From Polyangiaceae bacterium (GTDB lineage Bacteria > Myxococcota_A > Polyangia > Polyangiales > Polyangiaceae), in the NCBI GenBank assembly GCA_041389725.1, contig JAWKRG010000010.1, positions 62,001 to 126,000 on the forward strand: 64,000 nucleotides of DNA, given 5' to 3'. The first letter of the stretch is position 1. Every line of letters starts with the position of its first letter. Of this stretch, positions 36,559-45,997 are shown in pieces. The notes below the pieces were generated by a model. That model was not told the DNA's origin and searched no databases. It worked only from the letters and a program-made list of their open reading frames with translations. The position numbers were made by a program, and so were the translations under genes.

Positions 36559-36963
36559 TCAGTGGCAGTTGTCGAAATTGACGCTGGCCACGATGGTGTG
36601 ACCCGACCCGGTGCAGTTCGCACTCACCGTGCCTTTGATGTTCTGCACGTTGTTGATGCGGCTGTTCTTTCGCTCGATGGCCAGGGTGCCGCAGTTCTCG
36701 CCGATCAACGTGCCCGTCGTCGTGCCGGCGGGGAACAAGAACGTGCGGATCTGTCCTGTGTTCTGCAGGAAGAAGCGCACGCGGCGTCCGGACGGATCCA
36801 CGAAGTCCACACCATCGAAGCGCGGCGTGTTGGCTTCGCCTGAGCGGCAGCTGTCGATTGGAAACGCCGCGCCATCCACGCTAATGGTGCCGTTCGTCGA
36901 GTTCTTGCACGCCAAGAGCGCGCCCAACACCAGTGCCATGCCCATGAAAATGTGGCCCCGCAT
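36559..36963 (-). CDS. Small secreted lipoprotein of unknown function
   Basis: The predicted 134-residue protein begins MRGHIFMGMALVLGALLACK (signal plus lipobox, Cys 19), followed by a beta-rich domain with four Cys (CRSG, NCGT, NCTG, DNCH end). The repeated short beta segments (GTISVDGAAFPIDSCRSG, GTLIGENCGTLAIERK, GTVSANCTGSGHTI) suggest a small sandwich fold. No family recognised. It sits 8 bp upstream of the TIGR03790 gene and is probably in one operon with it. Confidence 0.68.
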   Translation of the reverse strand: MRGHIFMGMALVLGALLACKNSTNGTISVDGAAFPIDSCRSGEANTPRFDGVDFVDPSGRRVRFFLQNTGQIRTFLFPAGTTTGTLIGENCGTLAIERKNSRINNVQNIKGTVSANCTGSGHTIVASVNFDNCH

Positions 36964-37015
36964 TCGACTATCTAGCCACAAACCCCCGCAGATGTCCCGA
37001 AAAACCTGGCCGCGC

Positions 37016-37837
37016 TCACCCGCGCAGCAGATTGCGACACGCCGCTGTGGCTTGCGTCAGGAATTCCTCTGCGCGAGTTGCTTGCGCGCTGGCTTCGCGC
37101 GTGGTGGCCAGGGCGCTGGCGGGAAGCAGTGCGCCAAACCAGGATTCGGTGTGCCAGCTCGCCCCGGGAGGAAGCGTGGGCAACGGATCGATCGTCTTGG
37201 GTCGTGGCCATGGCGTGACGTAGAGGTAGGGCTCGGCCACGTGCGCGTCTCCGGGACTCATGCCCAACGAGATGCTGCGCTGCTCCGACTCGGGCAGCAG
37301 ACACGCCATGTCGAAGTGATGAGGCCAACAGCGCACCGGCGCGCCGCGCCCAGAGTCCTCTGCGAAGCGGGTCAGGAGCGCGTGAGCGTCGTCGTACCAC
37401 AGCGCAAGCTCCGTCAGTGCGGCGTCCAGACCCAGAGAGAACATCTCCCCGTGGGCCAAGGCGTGGTCCGGCAGGTCGTAGCTCGGTCGAACCAGTGCTT
37501 CGCTTGCCCCAAGGGCCGAGCGCGCCCAGGCCATCGCTTCGTCGAGGCTGCGACCCGGCAATGCGAACTCCGACTCCACGAACATGTCCTCTTCGATCCA
37601 CTGCAGCGTGAGATCGCGCAGACGTAGTCCCATGCGGTGACTGCCGAGTAGCTGAGTGACCAAAGACTCACGTTCGGGTTGCCAGTCGCTCGCCTGGTGA
37701 CTGTCGTCGGGCCGCGCTTCGATGGAGGCCGTTGCAGCCGCCGCTAGAACCTGCAGCGCGTAGTGGGCTTCCACACGCGCGGGAGCGAGCTGCTTGCCCG
37801 GGATTGCGCCCAGGGGTCGCCATTCACTCGGGGTCAT
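37016..37837 (-). CDS. Conserved hypothetical protein, coupled to an alpha/beta hydrolase gene
   Basis: The 273-residue soluble protein has no signal peptide. The segment RCWPHHFDMACLL followed by SISLGMSPGDAHVAEPYLYVTPWPRP resembles DUF5996-like proteins, an uncharacterised family; I offer this as a weak match. Its ATG overlaps the TGA of the alpha/beta hydrolase gene (ATGA), so the two are co-translated. Confidence 0.7.
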   Translation of the reverse strand: MTPSEWRPLGAIPGKQLAPARVEAHYALQVLAAAATASIEARPDDSHQASDWQPERESLVTQLLGSHRMGLRLRDLTLQWIEEDMFVESEFALPGRSLDEAMAWARSALGASEALVRPSYDLPDHALAHGEMFSLGLDAALTELALWYDDAHALLTRFAEDSGRGAPVRCWPHHFDMACLLPESEQRSISLGMSPGDAHVAEPYLYVTPWPRPKTIDPLPTLPPGASWHTESWFGALLPASALATTREASAQATRAEEFLTQATAACRNLLRG

Positions 37838-38745
37838 GGCTCCATGACGCCCGCGTCGTCGACAAGCGTCAAGAGGTCAGCAGCGAGAAAGGCTCGCAGC
37901 AGCGCGTTGACCGCCTCAGGCTGTTCTTGGTGTACGAAATGTCCCGCATCCTCCAGGACATGGACTCGAAGTCGGGGTGCGTAGCGACTCGTGCCGTGGA
38001 TCAACTCGGTGCCAAGACAGCTGTCGAGTGCTCCCCAAACCAGCGCCACGGGACACGCCAGCTGCGGATAGGACTTGCCCGAGCCGCCGCGTAGCAATTC
38101 GGGCGCGTTCTCCCGAAATGCGGTGCGATAGAAGGCGAGGGCCGACTTGATGGCGCCGGGTTCGAGTAGCGCGTCGCGTTCCGCCTCCACCAGCGGGCTG
38201 AGCGCGGGGAGCGGAGGCGCGTCGCGAAACATGCGCATGAGGTTCTGTCCCCGCCGGCGCGTGAGCCAGCGCTCGGGCAGAAGCGGTAGCTGGAAGAAGA
38301 ACATGTACCAACTGCGACGGAGCTGCCGGGGGTTGTGCCGCAAGGCGCGCGACATCAGCGCGGGGTGCGGGCAATCCAGAATGGCCGCCCGCTCGACACA
38401 TTCCGGGTGGTTCGACGCTAGCTCCCATGTCACCGCGCCCCCCCAGTCATGACCCACGACGCAAACGGGGCCCGCGTCCAAGTGGCGAATCAGGCTCGCA
38501 ATGTCCGCGGCGAGGGTTTCGAGATCGTAGCCCGTCGCCGGTCGGTCGCTCCGTCCGTAGCCACGAAGATCGACGCATACGCAGCGGAAGCCCGCGGCGA
38601 TGAGGGCAGGGCGCTGCAGATCCCACGAACGGTGTGTCTCGGGAAAGCCGTGCAGCATCACCACTGGCTTTCCACTGCCTTCGGTCAGGTAGTGCAGGCG
38701 GACGCCTCCAGGCGTCACCATGAAATGATGCTCGGCACCGCTCAC
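37834..38745 (-). CDS. Alpha/beta hydrolase (epoxide hydrolase/haloalkane dehalogenase-like)
   Basis: The 303-residue protein has an alpha/beta-hydrolase fold with MLHGFPETHRSWD (oxyanion HG), VCVDLRGYGRSDRP, nucleophile elbow VCVVGHDWGGAVTWEL (Asp nucleophile in GHDWGG), the acid residue in LVWGALDSCLG and the His in EDAGHFVHQEQPEAV. Asp at the nucleophile position is the epoxide hydrolase/dehalogenase signature. The GTG at 38745 gives MSGAEHHFMVTPGG; the ATG at 38721 is an alternative. Upstream in-frame sequence to 39564 is non-coding background. Confidence 0.9.
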   Translation of the reverse strand: MSGAEHHFMVTPGGVRLHYLTEGSGKPVVMLHGFPETHRSWDLQRPALIAAGFRCVCVDLRGYGRSDRPATGYDLETLAADIASLIRHLDAGPVCVVGHDWGGAVTWELASNHPECVERAAILDCPHPALMSRALRHNPRQLRRSWYMFFFQLPLLPERWLTRRRGQNLMRMFRDAPPLPALSPLVEAERDALLEPGAIKSALAFYRTAFRENAPELLRGGSGKSYPQLACPVALVWGALDSCLGTELIHGTSRYAPRLRVHVLEDAGHFVHQEQPEAVNALLRAFLAADLLTLVDDAGVMEP

Positions 38746-38914
38746 TGCGACAGTGTACCCCGGGCTGGCCGTCGTCGTCGTCGAGCGGTCCTCGTCGCGC
38801 CGCGGCCCGCGCGCTGACGCCCGGGGTGGGGAGCGTCGCGAGGTTTCCCCGGGCCTGGGATTCGCGCTACGCTGTCTCGGCGCTCGTGGGCGCATGGCTT
38901 CTTCGAGGTGATGC

Positions 38915-40306
38915 ATGACAGCTTCAACGACGGTTCGATGGTTGTTGGTGTGGGTGGGCGTTGCGCTGCCATTTGCGGGCTGCGGCGGGGATGACTCGCG
39001 GCCCGGGACGGTAGGGCCTGCCACTGGCGCCACGGGCGCCGTGGGGTTCACGGGCGGAAACGGCGGCACGGGCGGTAGCGATGCATCCGCGGACGCCGGC
39101 GCTGGCGGCGACAGCGCGGTGCAAGACGCGCCGATCGATGTCGCCGCGCACTGCACCAACAATTCGCAGGACGGAGACGAGACCGACGTGGACTGTGGTG
39201 GCAGCTGCCCGGGCTGCGCCCAGGACAAGAAGTGCAACGAGGCTTCGGACTGCGCCGAGAAGGTGTGCGACGCGCAGCTGAAGACCTGCCGGGCGGCGAC
39301 CTGCGTCGACTTGGTGAAGAACGGCAAAGAAACCGACAAGGACTGTGGCGGGCCGAACTGCAGCCCCTGCGACGACAACCTGGGCTGCGCTGGCCCGAGC
39401 GACTGCAAGAGCCTGGTCTGCAATGGCAACGTGTGCCAGGTGCCGAGCTGCGGCGACCAGATCAAGAACGGGATCGAGACCGACGTGGACTGTGGTGGCA
39501 CCTGTCCCGCGGACTGCACCCTAGGCCAGGGTTGCGTGGGCAACTTCGACTGCACCAGCAACAACTGCGTCGCACAGCAGTGTCAGTGCCCCGTGGGCAT
39601 GGTGATCGCACCGGCGACCGGCGGCGGGGCGTACTGCATCGATCGCTTCGAGGTCAGCTATGCCGACTACACCAAGTTCTGGCAGGGTAATCCGACCGTC
39701 CAGATTCCGGAGTGCCAGTGGAACCTGAGCTACACACCGCCGCAGAACTGGCCGGCACCCCTCAAGCAGGAAGACTGGCCGGTGCGTAACGTCGATTGGT
39801 GCGACGCTTACGCCTATTGCAAGTGGGCAGGCAAGCGCTTGTGCGGCAAGGTCGGTGGCGGCAGCGTCCCCACCAGCGACTACGACAAGCACACGGCTAG
39901 CCAGTGGCACAACGGCTGCTCGGCTGGAGCGAATCTCTATCCCTACGGCCAGAACTACAACAAGGACTTGTGCATAGGCGCCGAGTACGTTGGCAACATT
40001 TCTGGGTACGGCAGCATTCTTCCGACGCTCTACCCAATGTTCCCTGGGAATCGCATCGAGACCGTCACGGATCCCGCCACCCCGAAGCAAGCATGCCAAG
40101 GTGCGGCTCCCGGCCTCTTCGACATGAGCGGCAACGCCGCCGAGTGGGAGGACTCCTGCAGTGGCACGACCGGCGCGAGCGACAGCTGTCGCATTCGAGG
40201 GGGCAGCTTCAAATCGGGCCAGGCGGATCTGACGTGCGCCGCCAATCGCAGTGCCGCTCGCAACGCGACTTTCGACGACGTCGGCTTCCGCTGCTGTAGC
40301 CCGTAG
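38915..40306 (+). CDS. Secreted lipoprotein with Cys-rich repeats and a formylglycine-enzyme-like (SUMF1) domain
   Basis: The 463-residue protein has a lipoprotein signal (VGVALPFAGCGGDDS) and a Gly/Ala/Asp linker (about 30-78). Three to four Cys repeats of the form C-x-DxxKNGxETDxDCGGxC follow, then a C-terminal SUMF1-like domain (about 225-463, with YCIDRFEVSYADYTKFW, DWCDAYAYCKWAGKRLCGK, GLFDMSGNAAEWEDSC, RIRGGSF and RSAARNATFDDVGFRC). Such domains occur in formylglycine-generating enzymes and in many non-enzymatic sensor or binding proteins. Export as a lipoprotein suggests a binding or adhesive role. Confidence 0.82.
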   Translation: MTASTTVRWLLVWVGVALPFAGCGGDDSRPGTVGPATGATGAVGFTGGNGGTGGSDASADAGAGGDSAVQDAPIDVAAHCTNNSQDGDETDVDCGGSCPGCAQDKKCNEASDCAEKVCDAQLKTCRAATCVDLVKNGKETDKDCGGPNCSPCDDNLGCAGPSDCKSLVCNGNVCQVPSCGDQIKNGIETDVDCGGTCPADCTLGQGCVGNFDCTSNNCVAQQCQCPVGMVIAPATGGGAYCIDRFEVSYADYTKFWQGNPTVQIPECQWNLSYTPPQNWPAPLKQEDWPVRNVDWCDAYAYCKWAGKRLCGKVGGGSVPTSDYDKHTASQWHNGCSAGANLYPYGQNYNKDLCIGAEYVGNISGYGSILPTLYPMFPGNRIETVTDPATPKQACQGAAPGLFDMSGNAAEWEDSCSGTTGASDSCRIRGGSFKSGQADLTCAANRSAARNATFDDVGFRCCSP

Positions 40307-40422
40307 TCCCCGCGGGCTCGGCTCCCCGCGCGCCGGTCGGTGACCGCGCGTACTCCTCGGTTCGACCGACGCCGTGCCTCGCGACGCAGGGAGCGCGTCG
40401 CGAGGGGAGTCTCACGCCGATC

Positions 40423-42033
40423 TCAGTTCACGCCGCGGAGCGTGCCGATGCGCTTCAGGCCACCGTGGCCGGCTTCGACGCTGGCGTGGCCCGGCGTGCC
40501 CACGAAGTCCAGCAGGGAGCCCAGGCTTTCCTGCCCGGGAACCAGACCCTTGTCCAGGTTCATGTCCGGCGCCCAAACGTTCGCTCCGCCGCCCGGCTTG
40601 CCATTGAGCGACACGTGCAGGTGGTGGTGATGGAACTGGAACCAACCCGCGCCGCCGTTGGTGGTTTCGTACGCGAGGTAGGGCAGCTTGTTGCAGGAGT
40701 ACTGCGGGAGCCAGCCCGTGGAGCAGAGTGAGGGCATCGCGGCTTCGACCAGGGGACCCACCTGACCGTCGACGCCGATCACGCGAATGGTCTGGCTCGT
40801 GAGGAGCGCGCCCAAGAACAGCGTCGTGCGCCACAGGTCGAGCAAGTGCGGCGGCTTGACGCAGTGGTACTGATCCGCGCCGCCGCTGGTGTGCTCGCAG
40901 ATCGGCCGCAGGTAGTTGTTGGCCGTGTTCACCTGGAAGTAGCCGATGTCCATGTCGAAGCCATTGACATGGGTGCCCGCGGGGTGCCCCGGCGAACCAA
41001 CGGAAGTACCGGGAATGGAGCCGTCCGCCTCCGACATGTCACCGAACGCAACAGCGCCACCATTGCCGGTGGTCCAGCCCTTCGCCTTGCAATCGACGTA
41101 GGCGGCCGCCCACTGCACCAGCATCTGCATGTCCTTGCGGGCAAAGCTTCGATACTGGTTGGTGGGGGTTTCACCGTTCAACGGATAGTCCGTGAAGCCC
41201 ACGCCGTCCTTCGGCATGAACGCAGAGAGGGTGCCGCAGTCCGTGCCCGTGCAGTCGCGCTGAGGCAACGTGCACGTCGGCCCGGGACCGGGAGGCGGTC
41301 CCTGCTGCAAGTCGGGAATGCACTTGCCGCTGGCTGAATCGCAGACGAGCCCTGCGCTACAGGAGCCCGTGGTACAGGGCGCGGCTTCGCATTGACCCGT
41401 GGCCTGGCTGCACACTTCGCCCGCTTCGCAATCCTGAGGTCCTTGGCATGCTGGCACACAAGCGCCGGCCGAGTGACAAGCGTAACCGCAGGGGCAATCG
41501 CTCTTTTGGGTGCAGGTCTTCAGACACAGGGAGCTACCGCTCGTCGTCTGGAAGCAGTCGCTGGCAGCGGGACAGGTGCCATCGGAGCAGCCACGCACCG
41601 TGCAGTAGCCGTTGGCCCAACCGTTCGCGTCGGTCAAACACTCCGCCCCGGCGGCTGTGCCACACTCCGTATTGCCGGTGCAGGTCGCGCCGATCGCGCC
41701 TGGGGCGGAGGGCGTGCACGCGCCGCTGCTGCCCGCCGCGCCCGCGACGCCCACGCCGCCTGCGCCGGTGCTGCCCGTGCCCATGCCGCCCGCGCCGAGA
41801 CCACCCGTGCCCGTGCCGCCGCACACGCCGCAGGCGGCAGGGTCCCCGGTCTGACACAGACACGAGTCCATGCACGTACCGCAAGCCGTGCAATCGGTTT
41901 TCGCGACACAGCCGGGCTCACCCAGCTTGGCCGAAGGCCCGCCGCCACCGTTGGAGTCGGAGCTGGAGCAGCCCACTGCGGCTGCGCTCGCGCCGAGCCC
42001 GAGCATCAAGACGAAATAGACGGAATGCTTCAT
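40423..42033 (-). CDS. Large Cys-rich secreted lipoprotein with a LAS-peptidase-like C-terminal domain
   Basis: The 536-residue protein has a lipoprotein signal (GLGASAAAVGCSSSD), Gly-rich linkers and many Cys-rich EGF-like or delta-like repeats (about 40-245; for example CLKTCTQKSDCPCGYACH). The C-terminal domain (about 290-536) has HVNGFDMDIGYFQ and FHHHHLHVSL, the spacing of His/Asp and His-x-His ligands in LAS (D-Ala-D-Ala/MepA-like) zinc peptidases. It may cleave peptidoglycan or bind it outside the cell. The peptidase call is moderate because the domain is diverged. Confidence 0.72.
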   Translation of the reverse strand: MKHSVYFVLMLGLGASAAAVGCSSSDSNGGGGPSAKLGEPGCVAKTDCTACGTCMDSCLCQTGDPAACGVCGGTGTGGLGAGGMGTGSTGAGGVGVAGAAGSSGACTPSAPGAIGATCTGNTECGTAAGAECLTDANGWANGYCTVRGCSDGTCPAASDCFQTTSGSSLCLKTCTQKSDCPCGYACHSAGACVPACQGPQDCEAGEVCSQATGQCEAAPCTTGSCSAGLVCDSASGKCIPDLQQGPPPGPGPTCTLPQRDCTGTDCGTLSAFMPKDGVGFTDYPLNGETPTNQYRSFARKDMQMLVQWAAAYVDCKAKGWTTGNGGAVAFGDMSEADGSIPGTSVGSPGHPAGTHVNGFDMDIGYFQVNTANNYLRPICEHTSGGADQYHCVKPPHLLDLWRTTLFLGALLTSQTIRVIGVDGQVGPLVEAAMPSLCSTGWLPQYSCNKLPYLAYETTNGGAGWFQFHHHHLHVSLNGKPGGGANVWAPDMNLDKGLVPGQESLGSLLDFVGTPGHASVEAGHGGLKRIGTLRGVN

Positions 42034-42161
42034 GGTGTGCTCTCGCTAGCGGCCGCGTGTGAGCGTCGCGGCCGGCTGGGCCGCGGAGCGCAAGCCAGCG
42101 CTCCGCGGAACTGAGGACAAGTGCAAAGCCGCAGCGCGCCCACTCGCGCTGCGGCGGACAG

Positions 42162-44021
42162 TCACTTGAGCTTCTTGGCCTTGACGGTGACGATCGTATC
42201 GGGGGTGCGGCTGCGTGCGCGCACGAAGTAGGTACCGCCCTCGAAGGCGACGTCCACGGTGCAGGTCTCCGCCGAGGTGCCAGCCGTATCCGACTTGCAG
42301 CCGTAGCTGTAGACGGTGGGGTTGCGACCCTTGCGCACGAACAGATCCGCGTCGCCCGAGCCCGTCATCGTGACCTCGAGCTTCTTGTAGCCCTGCTCCA
42401 CGTTCAAGGAACCGTACTTGGACGACCAGCTGGTGCCCGTCTTGCGGACGGTCACGTTGTCCAGCACCGTGACTTCCTCGTCCTCGGGGATCTGCGCCGC
42501 AGCTTGTTCGTTGAGATCCTTGACCTCGGCGTAGGTGATGAGGCCACCCGCCATGCCACTGCGCGGGTTGCCCGTGGGCCACCAACCGAAGTCCGGGTGG
42601 TTTTCGCGGCTGGAGCCGACCCACTCGCCGCCGAGGATCTTCGCGTTCTCGTCGGTCTCGACGATGTACTTGTAGTGCTTGGTGGTCGAGTAGCTGGAGA
42701 GAGCCTGGTCCACGTGGCTGCTCTTCGAGGGGCTGGACTCGGTGATGTAGACGAGGTCCATCTCGACGTAGAAGAAGCGCTTCGCCTGGGTGTTGTAGAC
42801 GTAGTCGCCGCCCTGGCCGGGGATTGCCACGCCCACCTGGATCTTGCTGGTCTGGGCGTAGCCTTGCACCATGAAGTGCACGCTCTCGCCAGCGGCCAGC
42901 GTCACGACGCACTCCTCGTTGGACGTGCCGCCGTAGGGTCGGCAGTCGTAGTCCGAGGTCGTCGGGGCGGCACCCTTCTTCACGTACAGGTCCGCGTCAC
43001 CGGTGCCGCTCAGCTTGATGGTGAAGTCGCCGTCGGCGGTTGCGGTGTACTCACCGGCCTTCTCTTCATCCTTGGCGACGTCGATGGTGTCGAGCAGTGA
43101 CTCCAGCGAGACATCGATGCCGAGCATGCTGATCGCCTCGTTCTTGCTGATCTCCTTGAGCGCGCCGTCGACACCGTTGGTGATGGTGTAGCCGTACACA
43201 GGCTGGTTCCACACCTGCAGGTCGAAGGTCGCGTCGATGACGAAGCCCTTCTTGCGGAGGCCCAGCATGTTGGTCGCGAGCACGTGCCACGAACCGGCGT
43301 TCATGTCGCGGCATTCCGAGGCTTCCAAGCGCCCCGTCGGGTCGGTGATCGGGTCCTGCTTGTTGCAGCGGCGTGACAAGAACTTGGTCGGGACGTCGGT
43401 GTAGAGCAGCGACATCAAGCCTTCGAGATCCCCAGGATAGAAGGTGACGCCGTTCTTGGTGACGGGGTTGATCGGAGCCTTCTCCGTCAACGCGTAGGGA
43501 GCCCAGCCGTGGCAGATACCCCACCAAGTCGGTACACAGCGACCCGTGGTCTCGCCCTTCACGAAGGAGCAAACGCCGTCGTCGCCCGTGCACTCGTTCC
43601 CACCTTGGGTGCAGGTCTTCTGTCCGGTGGAGTTGATGCCGTGATACTTGCTGATGTTGGCCTGAACGTTGGGCTTGTTGAACGCCTTCGAGTACTTCTC
43701 GGCTGGGGAAGAACCCGGACCGTCCCACTCGTGATTCAAGTTGTCGTGGTAGGTCGCCCAGTAGTCTGCGGGAATGGGGACCTGGCCGTGGCCTTCCATT
43801 GGCAACTGATGAACGAAGTAGGAGAAGTCGGGATCGACGTACGCCGGGTTGTTCGCCGAGTCCCATGCGTCGAACTTGCCTTCGCCCGCGGGACCACCGA
43901 GGTCTTCGGGTTCGAGCTCCGACTCCGGCGCACCCTTGGCCGCACCATCATCCGAGCTGGAGCACGCTCCGAGCACGACAAAGCTACCCGCGAACAAGAT
44001 CAGGTTTCGTAGATTCCGCAT
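42162..44021 (-). CDS. Secreted transglutaminase-elicitor-like lipoprotein with two PPC domains
   Basis: The 619-residue protein has a lipoprotein signal (LILFAGSFVVLGACSSS, Cys 20) and a TGase_elicitor-like domain (about 60-300), the family named after Phytophthora GP42. Landmarks include DYWATYHDNLNHEWDG, SPAEKYSKAF and the putative catalytic Cys in WWGICHGWAPYAL. Two pre-peptidase C-terminal (PPC) beta domains follow (near 325-410, and 540-619 with DADLFVRKG and DADLYVKKG signatures). It may cross-link or deamidate Gln residues outside the cell. The start at 44021 is chosen for the signal peptide. Confidence 0.78.
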   Translation of the reverse strand: MRNLRNLILFAGSFVVLGACSSSDDGAAKGAPESELEPEDLGGPAGEGKFDAWDSANNPAYVDPDFSYFVHQLPMEGHGQVPIPADYWATYHDNLNHEWDGPGSSPAEKYSKAFNKPNVQANISKYHGINSTGQKTCTQGGNECTGDDGVCSFVKGETTGRCVPTWWGICHGWAPYALTEKAPINPVTKNGVTFYPGDLEGLMSLLYTDVPTKFLSRRCNKQDPITDPTGRLEASECRDMNAGSWHVLATNMLGLRKKGFVIDATFDLQVWNQPVYGYTITNGVDGALKEISKNEAISMLGIDVSLESLLDTIDVAKDEEKAGEYTATADGDFTIKLSGTGDADLYVKKGAAPTTSDYDCRPYGGTSNEECVVTLAAGESVHFMVQGYAQTSKIQVGVAIPGQGGDYVYNTQAKRFFYVEMDLVYITESSPSKSSHVDQALSSYSTTKHYKYIVETDENAKILGGEWVGSSRENHPDFGWWPTGNPRSGMAGGLITYAEVKDLNEQAAAQIPEDEEVTVLDNVTVRKTGTSWSSKYGSLNVEQGYKKLEVTMTGSGDADLFVRKGRNPTVYSYGCKSDTAGTSAETCTVDVAFEGGTYFVRARSRTPDTIVTVKAKKLK

Positions 44022-44206
44022 GGCCTTCTCCCGTGATTGTAGAGGTGCGCCCGAGGAGCACCTGCCCTCCGACCTTGGGCGGGATGCCTGTAGCACAAAT
44101 ACCTACATTGCACGACAAGCAAATCCGTCCGGCTGGTTCCATTGGCACTAACTATTTGAAATCATTGCATTAGTCTTGGTGAGCCTTCGGGCTACTCCTA
44201 GGCGCC

Positions 44207-44719
44207 CTAGCGAGCTTGGGGCTCGCCGACTCCGAGCAAGGCGCGGGTAACCCGCGTCGAGTCGATGTCGGGGTGAACCTCGCCCAAGAGGGCGGCACCG
44301 AGGCTCGCGGCGATCAGCGCGTGCGCCTGCGGCACGCTCATGCCGAGCAATCCCGCCAGGGCTCGGGCGCGGCGTTCCAAGCGCAGATGCAGCGCGGTGC
44401 GCAGCTCCGGTAGGGTCGAAGCCAGACTCACCAGCGATGCAAGCACGCGGGTCACCGTAGGATCTTCGAGGAACCGCGTGCGTGCGAACACGATGGCGTC
44501 TCGCTTGGACGCGACCGCCGAGACCTCGCTGCTCAGCTTGTCGTCGAGCGCATCGAGGGCCTCGATCAACATGCGCTCTTTGGACCCGAAGTAGTGGTGA
44601 ACCAGTCCGTGGTTGACTCCCGCCTCTTCCGCGATGCGCTTGACGCTGGCGTCCCCCGCACCCTGGCGGGCAAGAACCGAGATTGTAGCCGTCAATAGCT
44701 GCGCGCGCGCGTCGGACAC
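44207..44719 (-). CDS. TetR-family transcriptional regulator
   Basis: The 170-residue protein has an N-terminal TetR helix-turn-helix (about 8-54: ATISVLARQGAGDASVKRIA then EEAGVNHGLVHHYFGSKERM) and a C-terminal ligand/dimer domain with no recognisable signature. It likely represses neighbouring or its own genes; upstream and downstream gaps are short and no operator stands out. Ligand unknown. Confidence 0.88.
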   Translation of the reverse strand: MSDARAQLLTATISVLARQGAGDASVKRIAEEAGVNHGLVHHYFGSKERMLIEALDALDDKLSSEVSAVASKRDAIVFARTRFLEDPTVTRVLASLVSLASTLPELRTALHLRLERRARALAGLLGMSVPQAHALIAASLGAALLGEVHPDIDSTRVTRALLGVGEPQAR

Positions 44720-44884
44720 CGCGAATTGGATATCGGAGCGCGCTCACGAGCGCAAGCGCTCTGGCGCCCAGTCGAGCGCAACTTTGGGTGCACTGACCGC
44801 GCCGAATGCAGAGTTTGCCGGCTAGTGACCGTGCGCCGCGCACTCACGACTGCAAGCTCGACCCCTACCGGGCGTGACGGAGGT

Positions 44885-45868
44885 TCAGGGGACCGCCAAG
44901 CTGCTCACTTGGTTTCCGCCACGCGCCTTGGCCCGGTACATCGCGCGGTCCGCCAGGGCGACCAGTAGCGGCGCGCTACACGCGGAAGAACCAGCTCGCG
45001 CAGCCACGCCAATGCTGGCGCTCAACTTCGCCTTGGGCGCCACCTCGCCCAGTGAGAGCTGGCCAACGGTTTCGCGCAGTCGCTCTGCCAAGCGCTCGGC
45101 GTTCTCCAACGTCGTTGCGCGGGCGAGGATCACGAACTCGTCGCCCCCGTAGCGCGCGAACACGTCCTCGGGTCGCAGCGCACGTTGGACTTCCAAGGCC
45201 AAGAGGCGAAGCATGGCGTCTCCCGCGTGGTGGCCGTGCCGATCGTTCAGCCGTTTGAAGCCATCTAGATCGATGAGCAGCAGGGCCAGGGGGCTCTCGT
45301 GGCGCCGTGCGTAGGAGACCTCCACTTCCAGCTGGGCCTCGAAATACCGCCGATTGTAGGCCCCCGTGAGGGGATCCGTGGTGCTCGATTCGTACAGCTG
45401 AAGCACCGTGCGTTCGGACAGCTCGTCGTGCAACCCACAGCGAATCAAGCAGTTGCGCCCCAAGTGCACGTACTCCCCGTCGCGCAAGCGACGGGGTTCG
45501 TCGAGACGGGCACCTGCGATGAAGGTGCCGTTGCGACTTCCGAGATCCACGACCCAGATCTCGCTGAGAGGCCCGCGAAAGAAGCGGGCATGGCGCTGAG
45601 ACACGTAGGGATCCTCGACGTGTATGTGCACGTCGTCGCCACGTCCGACGACCAACTCCGCACCGAGCAAACGGTGAATCCCGAGGAACTCCGTACCGCT
45701 GACCACGGTGAGCAGGCAGCGATTGCGACCGGCGGGAGTATCGACGGGGTGAAGTTCCGGTTCGTCGTTGACGAGCGTCGGGATGCGATCCCGTCCCGGC
45801 TCTGTCTCCATCGTGGGGTGGGGAGTGGAGGGCTGGCGGCGGGTCGGGGTGCTGGCCATGGGCACCAT
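44885..45868 (-). CDS. FHA-GGDEF diguanylate cyclase
   Basis: The 327-residue cytoplasmic protein has an FHA domain (about 60-135; ELVVGRGDD, S90-x-RH in SQRHARF and SRNGT at 111-115) and a GGDEF domain (about 165-320) with intact active site RYGGDEFV (GGDEF 241-245). An RxxD product-inhibition site (RPED, 232-235) lies five residues ahead of it. It should make cyclic-di-GMP and be gated by binding a phosphothreonine-containing partner through FHA, which fits the kinase-rich background. Confidence 0.9.
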   Translation of the reverse strand: MVPMASTPTRRQPSTPHPTMETEPGRDRIPTLVNDEPELHPVDTPAGRNRCLLTVVSGTEFLGIHRLLGAELVVGRGDDVHIHVEDPYVSQRHARFFRGPLSEIWVVDLGSRNGTFIAGARLDEPRRLRDGEYVHLGRNCLIRCGLHDELSERTVLQLYESSTTDPLTGAYNRRYFEAQLEVEVSYARRHESPLALLLIDLDGFKRLNDRHGHHAGDAMLRLLALEVQRALRPEDVFARYGGDEFVILARATTLENAERLAERLRETVGQLSLGEVAPKAKLSASIGVAARAGSSACSAPLLVALADRAMYRAKARGGNQVSSLAVP

Positions 45869-45997
45869 GCGATTCGCACTGCAGGCGCCGTGCCGGACCT
45901 TTGCAGCGAGAAACCGCCACCCCCGTGTCGGCTGTTCTGCAATATTTTCGTTGGCGCGGTTGGCGAAGAACGCCGTTTCGCTAAGCTCGCTTTACCG

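Noticed and set aside
45299..45997. Upstream extension of the secreted esterase frame
   Set aside because: The stretch is antisense to the FHA-GGDEF gene; the signal peptide starts at 45998.
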